A stretch of DNA of 64,000 nucleotides from Bacteroidota bacterium (GTDB lineage: Bacteria > Bacteroidota > Bacteroidia > B-17B0 > Aurantibacillaceae). The notes under the pieces were generated by a model. It saw only the letters and a program-made list of their open reading frames with translations, did not search any database and was not told the DNA's origin. The DNA lies in the NCBI GenBank assembly GCA_018267655.1, contig JAFDYB010000080.1, positions 1-64,000 on the forward strand, read 5' to 3'. The translations under genes and the position numbers were made by a program. Numbering within the stretch: the first letter of the stretch is position 1; each line of letters begins with the position of its first letter. This document shows, in pieces, positions 1 through 8,843 of this stretch.

Positions 1-104
1 ATACGGGTAAAACTATCAAAACCGTAAAAACTGCCAATGTCTTTTGCAAGTAACTTAATTTGCAAAGCATAAAATGCTTTGTTTAAGTTGATCTGAAAGA
101 ACGT
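1..104. repeat. structured repeat unit A (truncated by window edge)
   Basis: Bases 1-104 are identical to 187-290. The unit holds the inner hairpin TACGG (2-6) with CCGTA (22-26), the right outer arm CTGCCAATGTCTTTTGCAAG (31-50), and a second hairpin made of AACTTAA (52-58) and CAAAGCA (63-69), a TAAAA loop, then TGCTTTG (75-81) and TTAAGTT (83-89). The left outer arm lies outside the window, so the array probably continues to the left. No open reading frame explains the conservation. Confidence 0.85.
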
Positions 105-160
105 GTCTTTTCATGGGGTTGCCACATTAGTATCTTATCATTACAAAAAATCAAAAAAAC

Positions 161-290
161 CTTACAAAGACCTTGGCAGAAAAAAAATACGGGTAAAACT
201 ATCAAAACCGTAAAAACTGCCAATGTCTTTTGCAAGTAACTTAATTTGCAAAGCATAAAATGCTTTGTTTAAGTTGATCTGAAAGAACGT
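161..290. repeat. structured repeat unit B (nested inverted repeat plus hairpin)
   Basis: This is a complete copy. The outer arms CTTACAAAGACCTTGGCAG (161-179) and CTGCCAATGTCTTTTGCAAG (217-236) are reverse complements apart from one bulge and about two mismatches. They enclose an inner stem, TACGG (188-192) with CCGTA (208-212), around the loop ACTATCAAAAC (198-208, partly in the stem). The second hairpin is at 238-275. Bases 187-290 repeat 1-104 exactly at a 186-base offset. Whether it acts as RNA or as a DNA element cannot be told from sequence alone. Confidence 0.85.
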
Positions 291-333
291 ATTTTTTATT
301 TAGGGATGTTATAAAATATTTTAGCTGAATTGT

Positions 334-412
334 CTTACAAAAGCTTCGGCAGAAAAAAATCTACAGAAAAAAACTATCAAAACTGTAAAAAAACTGCCGA
401 AGCTATTGTAAG
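334..412. repeat. structured repeat unit C (diverged, covarying)
   Basis: This diverged copy has outer arms CTTACAAAAGCTTCGGCAG (334-352) and CTGCCGAAGCTATTGTAAG (394-412), pairing at 18 of 19 positions. The inner stem is TACAG (362-366) with CTGTA (383-387), against TACGG/CCGTA in units A and B. One base pair has therefore changed on both sides, while the loop ACTATCAAAAC (373-383) is kept. The second hairpin of A and B is missing. Two other small palindromes follow: GAGGT/ACCTC (420-440) and TCACATTC/GAATGTGA (446-462). Confidence 0.8.
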
Positions 413-493
413 TACCCTTGAGGTAAAAATTGCGCACCTCTAATTTCACATTCAGAATGTGACTAAATGGGAACTAAACAGCCTGAAAAAAAT

Positions 494-835
494 CTAAATT
501 TTAAAACAACAAACAGCAAGATGAATATCTGTTTGCTTTTTGGGGATGCTAGTTATTAACCTAGCGGCAGAATGAAATGATAAATAGGTGAAATTTAAAT
601 TCGAAAGAAATGGTACTTCACAATCTGTGGTTGTAAGATCTTTTTTCAAACTTTTTTCTTTTTCCAAAGAAATAATAAAGTTTCTCATTATTTGAGTCTT
701 TCCTTTGGTATAAACCTTTACAGATGTTTGTTTTTGAAATAGATTTTGCCCGCCAATTGCTAAACCGGCTGCAAAAGAGAAAAGTAGTGGTAATAGCACT
801 AAAAAACGAAATATATTTTTTCTCTTATTCATCAA
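494..835 (-). CDS. small secreted or membrane hypothetical protein
   Basis: This open frame of 113 residues has an N-terminal basic stretch followed by a hydrophobic segment (about residues 10-30), consistent with a signal peptide or single membrane anchor. I do not recognise a family. It is divergent from the M28 peptidase gene. A TAAATTTG element on the minus strand (848-841) lies just upstream, matching the Bacteroidota -7 pattern TAnnTTTG, which modestly supports expression. Against it, the C-terminal part runs over a hairpin-like stretch (about 505-535) and no conserved motif is visible. It could be a spurious frame. Confidence 0.35.
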   Translation of the reverse strand: MMNKRKNIFRFLVLLPLLFSFAAGLAIGGQNLFQKQTSVKVYTKGKTQIMRNFIISLEKEKSLKKDLTTTDCEVPFLSNLNFTYLSFHSAARLITSIPKKQTDIHLAVCCFKI

Positions 836-945
836 CGATTCAAATTTATGCTAATATTTCTTACAATAAAAAATTTAACAAAATAAATTTAATTTTTTTA
901 ACTAAAAGTCAGAAAAAACTTAGTTTTATTACTTTTGCAAGCATT

Positions 946-2196
946 ATGAGCATATATAAAAACCTCAATTCTGTATTATTTCTGATTTTATTTTTTGGGA
1001 ATATATCAAAAAGTCAAACGAATTTTAATGAAAAATTACTAAAATCACATATTGCTTATTTAGCTTCTGATGAACTTAAAGGTCGCGGTACATCTACTAA
1101 AGAAGAGATATTAGCAGCTAATTACATTGCTTCTTATTTTAAAAAAATAGGATTAAAGGAATTGTCTAAACAATACATTCAAGAGTTTTCATATAAAGTA
1201 CCAAAGGGCATACACGACACTTCAACCGCATCATCTCCCTTAAAACATTCTGTAAATGTTGCCGGTTTTATTGATGCCGGCATGCCACATACAGTAATTG
1301 TGGGTGCTCACTTTGATCATTTGGGTTTAGGTTTTGACCATAATAGTTTAGAAGCAAATCCTGAAAATAAAATTCATAATGGTGCCGACGATAATGCCAG
1401 TGGCGTAGCCGGTGTACTTGAACTTGCCCACTATTTTTCAATAAAAAAAAGCAAATTGCCCTTTAACATGTTATTTATTTGTTTTAGTGGCGAAGAGCTT
1501 GGCTTAATTGGTTCAAAAAAATATTGCGAAAACCCATTAATTGCCAACGAAAAAATAAACTACATGATAAACTTAGATATGATAGGGAGATTAAACGATT
1601 CAACAAAAAAATTAATGATATATGGTGTTGGTACTTCCAATATTTGGGTAAATGCACTCGACTCGGTAAATAAAAATTTTAATTTTCAACTTAAAAAAGA
1701 CAGCAGTGGCGTTGGGCCAAGCGACCAAACTTCGTTTTACTTAAAAAATATTCCAGTATTGCATTTTTTTACAGGACAACACCACGACTACCATAAACCA
1801 AGTGATGATATTGAAAAAATAAATTTAAAAGGAGAGGTTGCAGTTTTAGAATTTACTGCGAAACTCATTGAATCAACTTTTAAACAAGCAAAACTTAATT
1901 TTTTAAAAACACGGATTATTGAAAGTTCAAAATCATCGTTTAAAGTTACCCTTGGCATAATGCCCGACTACAGTTTTGACGGTAAAGGCGTGAGGGTTGA
2001 CGGTGTTACAGATAATAAGCCTGCTGCCATTGCAGGCGTTGTAACCGGCGATGTGATAAAACAACTAGGCGAAATAAAAATAGTAACCATGGAGGACTAT
2101 ATGAAAGCTTTAGGGAGGTTTAATAAGGGCGAAGAAACATCTTTAAAAGTGGAGCGAAGGGGTAAGATAATTGATTTAATGGTGAGGTTTAAGTAG
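946..2196 (+). CDS. M28 family zinc metallopeptidase with C-terminal PDZ domain
   Basis: Predicted exported aminopeptidase or carboxypeptidase of the M28 family (416 residues). The start at 946 is chosen because it gives a normal signal peptide ending near the SQT residues. The upstream extension of the same frame overlaps the divergent promoter region. Zinc ligands expected for the family are visible in order: His in GAHFDH (about residue 122), Asp in NGADDNAS, Glu-Glu in SGEELG, Asp in INLDMIG and His in HHDYHKPSDD. The last 85 residues form a PDZ-like domain (GVRVDGVTDNKPAAIAG), common in Bacteroidota M28 proteins. A TACTTTTG -7-like element lies at 930-937. Substrate specificity cannot be told. 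Confidence 0.9.
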   Translation: MSIYKNLNSVLFLILFFGNISKSQTNFNEKLLKSHIAYLASDELKGRGTSTKEEILAANYIASYFKKIGLKELSKQYIQEFSYKVPKGIHDTSTASSPLKHSVNVAGFIDAGMPHTVIVGAHFDHLGLGFDHNSLEANPENKIHNGADDNASGVAGVLELAHYFSIKKSKLPFNMLFICFSGEELGLIGSKKYCENPLIANEKINYMINLDMIGRLNDSTKKLMIYGVGTSNIWVNALDSVNKNFNFQLKKDSSGVGPSDQTSFYLKNIPVLHFFTGQHHDYHKPSDDIEKINLKGEVAVLEFTAKLIESTFKQAKLNFLKTRIIESSKSSFKVTLGIMPDYSFDGKGVRVDGVTDNKPAAIAGVVTGDVIKQLGEIKIVTMEDYMKALGRFNKGEETSLKVERRGKIIDLMVRFK

Positions 2197-2201
2197 GTCT
2201 T

Positions 2202-3140
2202 CTAATCATTAAATTGTTCAATTTCATTTAACTTTCTTAAATCAATTGTTATTTTATTGCCGCGCTGGGTTCGTTTTAAGGGTTTAAACTTAGCGTTCAT
2301 TATTATTTCGTTTGCTTTGTATGACGTACGTGAGTAAACATTTTGAGAGTAGGTATCATTTATTGCTTTAAACATAATAATAAACTCTGCCTCTGCATTT
2401 ATAAAATCTTGTTTAGTAAAATTATAAATAGGACTATCTTCATTTATTGGATGTACTATTGTCCAACTCAAGGGCATAAAACCAATTTTATCAATTTCTA
2501 AGGGCAATTGTAAAAATAAGCGTTCTTGTGTTTTTAGGTCGTTCATTGTTAGGGTAACTTTTACCTCTGTTTCAATTAATTCGTTTTGCGTTGTATTGGC
2601 TATTCTAAACATAAAGCCCGTAATATTTTCATAAGGAGAAATTAAACAATGCTTACTATACCTAACGTGTGTTTGTGGCCTTGAAAATTTACCGTATAAT
2701 ACACCGGTTGCAATTGCAAATGCTAAAAGGCCGGTCATTGACTCAACGGCTGCAATTGCGCTAACCAAGGTACTTTTAGGGTATATATAACCGTAGCCAA
2801 CCGTGGTGAGTGTTTGGGCGCTAAAAAAAAATAATTCAATAAATTTTTGAGGCTCATCAACACCTGCTAAGTTTCCAAAATGTTCTGTGCCTGCCCAATA
2901 GTATAGTGCAGCAAAAAAAAGATTGGTAATAAAATAACAACTTAGTACCAATAAAACAAAGTTGCGCCATTTCATTGTAATTAATGAGTGGTAAAAATCT
3001 ATCCTTCCTAAAAAATCGCCGTCTAAGCGCTTAACATTAACGCTGCCATTTTTGTTTAAAAAACGAGTTTGTTTATTAAAATTTTTAGTTCCAAAGCCTA
3101 AACCGGCTTTTTCAGAAAATTGGTTTTTACGTTTACTCAT
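2202..3140 (-). CDS. inward-rectifier potassium channel, KirBac type
   Basis: Inner-membrane potassium channel of the KirBac family (312 residues). The selectivity filter TVGYG is at residues 113-117, between two membrane helices (about 58-82 and 125-150). The remaining 160 residues match the cytoplasmic immunoglobulin-like Kir domain, including the YSKHCLISPYENITGFMFR-like region after the second helix. The gene starts immediately after the metF stop with no spacer, so the two are likely co-transcribed and translationally coupled. This coupling has no obvious metabolic logic. The gene is convergent with the M28 peptidase and separated from it by five bases. Confidence 0.93.
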   Translation of the reverse strand: MSKRKNQFSEKAGLGFGTKNFNKQTRFLNKNGSVNVKRLDGDFLGRIDFYHSLITMKWRNFVLLVLSCYFITNLFFAALYYWAGTEHFGNLAGVDEPQKFIELFFFSAQTLTTVGYGYIYPKSTLVSAIAAVESMTGLLAFAIATGVLYGKFSRPQTHVRYSKHCLISPYENITGFMFRIANTTQNELIETEVKVTLTMNDLKTQERLFLQLPLEIDKIGFMPLSWTIVHPINEDSPIYNFTKQDFINAEAEFIIMFKAINDTYSQNVYSRTSYKANEIIMNAKFKPLKRTQRGNKITIDLRKLNEIEQFND

Positions 3141-4094
3141 TTAAAAAACTTCTTTTGCAACACGTTTTGTAGCTTCGCTTGCACCCATTGTATAAAAATG
3201 TAAACAAGGCACATTTGCTTTAATTAGCTCTTTGCTTTGGTTGATACACCACTCAATGCCCACTTGCTTTATTGCTTTATCGTCTTTACATTTTTCGAGT
3301 TGCTCGTAAAAAGGTTGCGGTATATCAATATGAAATATTTTAGGTAGAGTTGTTATTTGTTTTTTGCTGCTTAAAATTTTCAAACCCGGAATTATTGGTA
3401 CTGTTATTCCATTTTTTCTGCATAAATCAACAAACTCAAAATATTTTTTATTATCAAAAAACATTTGCGTTACAATGTATTCTGCCCCGGCATTAACTTT
3501 TTCTTTTAAATATTTTAAGTCGCTAATCATGTTGGGTGCTTCAAAATGTTTTTCGGGGTAGCCGGCAACACCAATACAAAAATTGGTTGGAGCTGCATCT
3601 TTCATTTCGTCATCAATATATTTACCGGAGTTCATGCTATTAATTTGTTTTACCAAATCAAGTGCATAATCATGCCCTCCCGGCTCCGGAACAAAAGCCG
3701 GTTCAGTTTTAATACTATCGCCACGCAAAGCCAATACATTATCTATGCCTAAAAATTGTAAATCAATTAATGCGTTTTCGGTTTCTTCTTTTGTAAAACC
3801 TCCGCAAATTATGTGCGGTACAGCTTCAACATCATACTTATTCATGATGGCTGCACAAATACCAACTGTTCCGGGGCGCTTGCGTATGCTTACTTTTTCA
3901 AGGTAGCCACCTTCACGTTTTTTATAAATATACTCTTCGCGGTGGTATGTAACATCAACAAATGCGGGCTTAAATTCCATGAGCGGGTCAATTCCATCAT
4001 AAATACTTTGAATGCTTTTTCCTTTTAACGGTGGCAATATTTCAATTGAAAATAATGTTTTTTGGCTCTGTGAAATTTTATTTACAAGTTTCAT
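3141..4094 (-). CDS. metF: 5,10-methylenetetrahydrofolate reductase
   Basis: Cytosolic flavoprotein that reduces 5,10-methylene-THF to 5-methyl-THF for methionine synthesis. At 317 residues the length is typical of bacterial MetF. The N-terminal strand with the catalytic Glu (FSIEILPPLKG), the VTYH motif, the LALRGD segment and the C-terminal LHFYTMG segment follow the family barrel order. The stop codon abuts the ATG of the KirBac gene downstream. About 100 bases separate it from the upstream-lying Nfu gene and contain no visible gene. Confidence 0.95.
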   Translation of the reverse strand: MKLVNKISQSQKTLFSIEILPPLKGKSIQSIYDGIDPLMEFKPAFVDVTYHREEYIYKKREGGYLEKVSIRKRPGTVGICAAIMNKYDVEAVPHIICGGFTKEETENALIDLQFLGIDNVLALRGDSIKTEPAFVPEPGGHDYALDLVKQINSMNSGKYIDDEMKDAAPTNFCIGVAGYPEKHFEAPNMISDLKYLKEKVNAGAEYIVTQMFFDNKKYFEFVDLCRKNGITVPIIPGLKILSSKKQITTLPKIFHIDIPQPFYEQLEKCKDDKAIKQVGIEWCINQSKELIKANVPCLHFYTMGASEATKRVAKEVF

Positions 4095-4194
4095 TTGTAG
4101 TTGTTTATTATTATTATTTGTTTATGGCAAGAGGTGAGATGCGCAGGGTTATTTGTGTTTGCATTTTTTGGTATATTATTATTACAACAAAGAC

Positions 4195-4431
4195 TTAGTT
4201 TTTTACTGAAATAATTTCTTTAATTTCAGGTACAGCACGCCTTACTACTTCTTCAATACCGGCCTTCATTGTCATGTGGCTCATATTGCAAGTTTTACAA
4301 GCGCCGGTAAGTTGTAATTTTAAAATTTTATCGGAAGTAATTTCAACAATAGCTACATTGCCACCATCAGCCTCAAGGTATGGGCGAATAGAGTCAAGTG
4401 CTTCTTCAACTTTTTGGTAGGTATTATCCAT
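4195..4431 (-). CDS. NifU C-terminal domain (Nfu-type) Fe-S scaffold protein
   Basis: A small protein of 78 residues made only of the NifU C-terminal domain, which assembles and transfers Fe-S clusters. The cluster-binding CxxC is present as CKTC (Cys45 and Cys48), preceded by the family's RPYLEADGGNV motif. The codons GTG TTG ATG run in succession. I chose the ATG at 4431 because the G of the first GTG is the last base of a TAAATTTG -7-like element (4444-4437, minus strand), which puts the transcript start close to the ATG. Confidence 0.92.
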   Translation of the reverse strand: MDNTYQKVEEALDSIRPYLEADGGNVAIVEITSDKILKLQLTGACKTCNMSHMTMKAGIEEVVRRAVPEIKEIISVKN

Positions 4432-4485
4432 CAACACAAATTTAAGGTCAAAGATACTCTTTCGCTTTTATTTGTCAAAAAAGTA

Positions 4486-4925
4486 TTAATAATAGGTAAA
4501 AGTGCCTTGTATTTTGCGTTTTTCTTTATGTTTTTTGTAATGAATAATTTCGAAATTGTTTTGATGAAATATATTTATGCTTTTTGCAAGCTCTTCCCCT
4601 ACTCTATTTTTTACTATTGCAGAGTCTAATACCCCTTTGCTGCTGTAATAATGCCTACAATATAGGTTAGGCTTGTTGTGCTTATAAAATACTTGTTCTG
4701 ATAATTTTATGTTTTTTAACTGTTTATCTTTATAAACTATTGTGTGCTTATTTACAATGTTACTTTTATGATAATTAATTTTTTGTAAAAAAGGTTCTAT
4801 ACTATCTGGGTAATGGACTTCTTTTACCAATACATCTTTATTTTTTTTAATATCATACGTTTGCTCAAATAGTTTTTCAATCTTTCCAGAGGTGTTTTTA
4901 TAGGTTACTATATTTTTAATTTTTT
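4486..4925 (-). pseudogene. 3' portion of a frameshifted gene (continues 4908-5660 in another frame)
   Basis: The frame is open from the A-run at 4925-4920 down to 4486 with no stop. It reads on from the last codons of the 4908-5660 gene after a -1 shift. Its content (repeated Tyr/Lys-rich stretches such as NIVTYKNTSGKIEKLFEQ and YCRHYYSSKG) resembles the style of the upstream protein. The only start-like codon, a TTG at 4830, lies inside this shared region and is unlikely to be used. Joined across one inserted A, the two parts give about 391 residues with a single signal peptide. This is either a genuine frameshift mutation, a homopolymer sequencing error, or programmed slippage. Confidence 0.7.
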
Positions 4926-5660
4926 GTTATTTGGTAAGGATATGAACTCAATATAAAAGCTTTGTCCCTTGCTGTTTACCCCTTCATTTTTACATATTTT
5001 TGTTTCGTTTTTATCTTCTCTGGCTCCTTTGCTGTCACAGTCATAATTCCAAATGTATTTCACCTTATTGGCTGCATTGTAATAGCGACTTTGCTTGCGT
5101 TGCTTATTAGTATAATAATCATTCTCAATGCGCCATTTTATTTTTTTATTTCTTTTTTTGTATAAATAATATGCGGTAGATTTTAAAGTAGAATCAGTAT
5201 TGTATTCGTTTAAAGTTGTTGCTGTTAAGCGGGTGTTTTTAAAACATTCCCAACTTAATTTTAATTGAGGTGTAAGGTAATTGTATATGTATTTTGAGCT
5301 ATCGGTATTTTTTTTGTTGTACTCAACAAATTCATTTAAGTCGCCTTGTGCCGTGTATTTAAATTTAAAATGCTGATATGTATTAGAAAACCAAGACTTA
5401 TCTTGACTGCTATATTCAATCAACTCGTTTTTCAAGTTAAAATTATATACGGCTGTATGTTTGGTTTTTGTGTTATAAAAGCTAATAGATTTTATAGGTT
5501 TATTTAAACTATTCGCTCTAAAAAAGCTTAATTCATTTGTATAAAGCTTTAACAGATGTTCACCAAAAGTATTGTCAACAGCGGTAAGTAAATTGTTTTG
5601 AGCTGTTGAATCTCCTACAAGTAAAACAAAAATAATTAAGCTTAGTATATATTTCTTCAT
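4908..5660 (-). CDS. secreted hypothetical protein, 5' portion of a frameshifted gene
   Basis: Exported protein of unknown function. I chose the ATG at 5660 over an earlier codon because it begins a clean signal peptide (MKKYILSLIIFVLLVGDSTAQ). The body has a repeating pattern of a hydrophobic residue, Tyr and charged residues (YNTKTKHTAVYNF, FKFKYTAQGDLNEFVEY), as in repetitive beta-rich Bacteroidota surface proteins. It stops at 4908, just after a run of six A on the coding strand (4925-4920). The -1 frame stays open for a further 420 bases. The protein as written is probably truncated. Confidence 0.7.
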   Translation of the reverse strand: MKKYILSLIIFVLLVGDSTAQNNLLTAVDNTFGEHLLKLYTNELSFFRANSLNKPIKSISFYNTKTKHTAVYNFNLKNELIEYSSQDKSWFSNTYQHFKFKYTAQGDLNEFVEYNKKNTDSSKYIYNYLTPQLKLSWECFKNTRLTATTLNEYNTDSTLKSTAYYLYKKRNKKIKWRIENDYYTNKQRKQSRYYNAANKVKYIWNYDCDSKGAREDKNETKICKNEGVNSKGQSFYIEFISLPNNKKLKI

Positions 5661-5698
5661 GGAAGAATAATACACTGTTTTACAAAGGTTACAATTTT

Positions 5699-7192
5699 TT
5701 AATTAAAAATTAATTTACTTGTATTAACTTGCGAACCATATTGATTAGTTAAAGAAATAAAGTAAAATCCTTTTTCAATTTCGCCAAAAACAGTAAGATT
5801 AAAGCTATTTACCCCTTTACTTAAAAACATTTTTTTTGCCATTGAAACCCCTGAAGAAGATGTTAATGACAATGTGTATTCTCCTTCTTTTGAAACGAAA
5901 ACATCAATTTTTGAAGAATTATCTGAACTTGGATTTGGCGATAAACTTATGTAGTTTTCTAATTTAGATTCTTTAGTTAAGGCAAATATTGATGAGTACG
6001 AATAATTCCCATTAAAGTCATTTTGTTTTAGCCTAAAATAAATTGTAGGTAGTTGTATTTCATTATTAAGCACATAAGAGTAACTTTTTTGTAAAGCAGT
6101 TGTTCCTGAGCCTTTTATTTTTGCGATGTCTGTCCAATTATATGCATCTATACTTTGTTGAATTGTAAAGTAATCATTATTCCTTTCAGTAGCGGTTATC
6201 CAATTAAACAATACTGTATTGTTGTTATTGTAGCTTGCATTAAAGCTTACAAGCTCAATAGATAAAACTACATTTGACCAGCCGGCAATTGAGTAATTAC
6301 AATTATCACCCTCATAACCATCTATCATTAAATAGTAAGTTTGCCCCACCGTTAAACCTGTTGCATTTACAACACCACTGGTAGTGCCGCTAATACAATT
6401 TGATTTTGTTGTAAACGACCCACAGCAGCCTTGTGCATCTGGAGTAATACTAAACACTTGTGCTTGTATTCCATAAACGCCTCCTGAACTGCAGCCTGAA
6501 GCCGTAATATTGAAAGCATGACTTGTAGCAGTTGCCGTAAATTTAAACCAAATATTATTTTCAACTGTTGAACCCGAGCCACAAAAAACAGCTTTTAAAT
6601 TACCCGGCGTATCGGGTGAGTCGCTTGTCCAAGGGCCATTGCTCCCTGTTAATGGTCCACCACCCTGATTGATTAATGTAGCGGCAGAGCAAGTATTATT
6701 AGTTGAACCCGGGCATTGGACTTCTAAAACACAAATACCAAATGTGCCATCGCTTCCTGTTGATAATTTGTTTCTTCGCCAAAACCTTATATATACAGTA
6801 CTACCCGGCGTTAATCCGCTATGGCTTATTAACGACATACCAGAACAGGGAGAGCCATCCATGCTACAATCTATTAAAGTTAAAGCACCACAAGATCCAC
6901 TGTATAAAGCCAACTCTCCCTTTAAAATGGCGCCTTTGTATGTATCAATATTAATATGACCGCTAGGAGGAACAACAACCGTGAACCAAACATCATTTCC
7001 GAGCGAGACACCGCAAGTAGGCGCAGGCGGGCCCGATGTTTGAGTAGCACCACTTGTGTTATACGTTGCAAAACTGCACGAAGAACCAACCGTTAGCATT
7101 ATAGCACCGCAAGGATCGTCATTAATAGGTGGTGCAGCAGAATAAGTATTTATACTTAAAAAGAAATAGATTATTAGATATAATTTTTTCAT
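5699..7192 (-). CDS. T9SS type-A sorted secreted protein
   Basis: Secreted protein of 497 residues. It has a signal peptide (about 1-20), two Cys-rich beta domains resembling those near pre-peptidase or CUB-like modules (about 25-155 and 160-310; NDVWFTVVVP and NNIWFKFTATA are parallel strands), a fibronectin-like segment (about 310-400) and a C-terminal T9SS type-A sorting domain starting at LSPNPSS and ending in KLIFN. The sorting domain predicts export through the outer membrane and surface attachment or release. No catalytic motif is visible, so an adhesin or matrix role is only a guess. Confidence 0.85.
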   Translation of the reverse strand: MKKLYLIIYFFLSINTYSAAPPINDDPCGAIMLTVGSSCSFATYNTSGATQTSGPPAPTCGVSLGNDVWFTVVVPPSGHINIDTYKGAILKGELALYSGSCGALTLIDCSMDGSPCSGMSLISHSGLTPGSTVYIRFWRRNKLSTGSDGTFGICVLEVQCPGSTNNTCSAATLINQGGGPLTGSNGPWTSDSPDTPGNLKAVFCGSGSTVENNIWFKFTATATSHAFNITASGCSSGGVYGIQAQVFSITPDAQGCCGSFTTKSNCISGTTSGVVNATGLTVGQTYYLMIDGYEGDNCNYSIAGWSNVVLSIELVSFNASYNNNNTVLFNWITATERNNDYFTIQQSIDAYNWTDIAKIKGSGTTALQKSYSYVLNNEIQLPTIYFRLKQNDFNGNYSYSSIFALTKESKLENYISLSPNPSSDNSSKIDVFVSKEGEYTLSLTSSSGVSMAKKMFLSKGVNSFNLTVFGEIEKGFYFISLTNQYGSQVNTSKLIFN

Positions 7193-7284
7193 TTAATTGT
7201 TTTTAAGTATAAAGTTCAATATTTAATGTGTTCACTTATAATTAAAAACATTGGTTTTAATTATTCTAAACGATCATTTTTTTA

Positions 7285-7292
7285 TATATTTG
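7285..7292 (+). promoter_or_regulatory. -7 element TATATTTG
   Basis: It matches the Bacteroidota primary sigma -7 consensus TAnnTTTG, 33 bases upstream of the ATG at 7326. No clear -33 TTTG is seen at the usual spacing. Confidence 0.5.
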
Positions 7293-7325
7293 TTTAAATA
7301 TCAATATAATACAAATTAAAAAATC

Positions 7326-8843
7326 ATGCTTTCTATTGATGAAAAAGATGACTTGTTTCGATTGATTAAATCCATGTCAAAATCAGAAAAACGCTACTTC
7401 AAATTATTTGCTGCTAATAACGGAGCAAAAAAATTAAATTATATTGAACTATTTGAATATATTGATGATTTGCCTGAAAATAGCAGCAAATTAAAAAAAG
7501 TATTATTAGAAAAATGCCCAACATTTAAATATCCATCGCAAACAAAAGCTTACTTATATGAATTAACACTTGAGTCTTTAAGCATGTTTCATACCGGAAA
7601 CGAAATTGACGCAAAATTGTATAAAAACATTTCGTACTTAAAAATTCTCCATAATAAAGGCTTATTAGATCAGCACGAAAAATTATTAAGCAAAACAAAG
7701 TCTTTAACTCGTAAGTACCAGCGACACTTAATTGCACAAGAATTACTTGATTGGGAAAAAATTTCGATTGAAAGTAAGCTAGAAAATTACAGTTCTAATT
7801 TAGAAAAAGATATAAACAGTATTTGGAGTGAGGAAAGACAACTTATTAAAGAAAAAACAGAAATTAATAATTATAAAAAACTGCAAATTGAATTAAATAC
7901 TTTAATGTTAAAAATAGGTATTGTTCGCTCACAAGCTCAAGTTAGAGCTTATTCAAAAATTGTTTCTGATGAATTATTGCAAAACGAACCCGAAAGTTTT
8001 ATTGCAAAATTTTATTATTTAGAAACTAAAGCGATATATTATTTTGTGATTCGCGATTTTGAAAAATCGTTTAATTTTAATCTTACAGCGCATAAATTAT
8101 TTCAGCTAAATAAGCCGTATTTAAACGAAAACATGCTATCGTACATCGCTACTCTTGGCAATCTTTCAAATTCAGCTTTTCAACTTCAAAAACACAGCGA
8201 ATCGCAACAAGCAATTGATGAATTAAGAACTATTTACAATCAATTTTTACCAAAAATAAATAACCAAAAAGAAATTGTTTCGCGCGCTTATAATTATTAT
8301 GTGTTAATGCAATTGAGATTGTATATTAGCTTAAATCACATTGATAAAGCTGAAAAAACCATTAAAGAAATTGAAAACAATAAATTAGCCTCTGAGCAAT
8401 TAATTGGAAAACGGCATATGCTAATGGTTAATTTTATTATTTCACAAGTTTATTTTTTTAAAAAAGATTTTCGGAAAGCTTTAAAATATTTAAACTTAAC
8501 TATAACAGACGATTTTATTGCTATTTCGCCACAAGTTAAGCACTCAACAGATATTTACCGCATTATTTTACATTATGAAATGGGTAATTATAGTTACGTT
8601 TTAAGTTTACTAAATTCATTTAAAAATAGTGTTTTAAGCGATAGTAGTTTTTATATTTTTGAAAAAACTATTTTAAATTTTTTCAACGATCGTAAAAAAA
8701 ATATAGAAAACATTTATTTAATGAAAAAAGACTTTGCAATACTGTATCATGAGCTTGAAAAAATTATTCAAAACAAATTTGAAAAAAGACCTTTAGATTT
8801 TTTTGATTACATGATGTGGCTAAACAATAAGCAGAAAAGGTAG
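7326..8843 (+). CDS. cytoplasmic alpha-helical hypothetical protein, TPR-like
   Basis: A 505-residue protein with no signal peptide or membrane segment. It is composed almost entirely of predicted helices, with regularly spaced Tyr, Leu and Ala pairs like tetratricopeptide arrays (for example SAFQLQKHSESQQAIDEL and KDFRKALKYLNL). The N-terminus (DEKDDLFRLIKSMSKSEKR) looks like a short regulatory or adaptor region. I recognise it only as a type of Bacteroidota hypothetical protein. It overlaps nothing upstream and is convergent, with zero spacing, to the AlgJ-like gene. Confidence 0.75.
   Translation: MLSIDEKDDLFRLIKSMSKSEKRYFKLFAANNGAKKLNYIELFEYIDDLPENSSKLKKVLLEKCPTFKYPSQTKAYLYELTLESLSMFHTGNEIDAKLYKNISYLKILHNKGLLDQHEKLLSKTKSLTRKYQRHLIAQELLDWEKISIESKLENYSSNLEKDINSIWSEERQLIKEKTEINNYKKLQIELNTLMLKIGIVRSQAQVRAYSKIVSDELLQNEPESFIAKFYYLETKAIYYFVIRDFEKSFNFNLTAHKLFQLNKPYLNENMLSYIATLGNLSNSAFQLQKHSESQQAIDELRTIYNQFLPKINNQKEIVSRAYNYYVLMQLRLYISLNHIDKAEKTIKEIENNKLASEQLIGKRHMLMVNFIISQVYFFKKDFRKALKYLNLTITDDFIAISPQVKHSTDIYRIILHYEMGNYSYVLSLLNSFKNSVLSDSSFYIFEKTILNFFNDRKKNIENIYLMKKDFAILYHELEKIIQNKFEKRPLDFFDYMMWLNNKQKR

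Noticed and set aside
1-412. Integron attC array
   Set aside because: The inverted repeats lack the RYYYAAC/GTTRRRY end boxes, and no cassette genes lie between the units.
1-412. CRISPR array
   Set aside because: There are only three units, spaced 175-186 bases apart, with no regular short repeat and spacer structure and no cas genes.
724-945. 74-residue N-terminal extension of the M28 peptidase
   Set aside because: It overlaps the divergent gene and promoter region, lacks homology, and precedes a clean signal peptide at 946.
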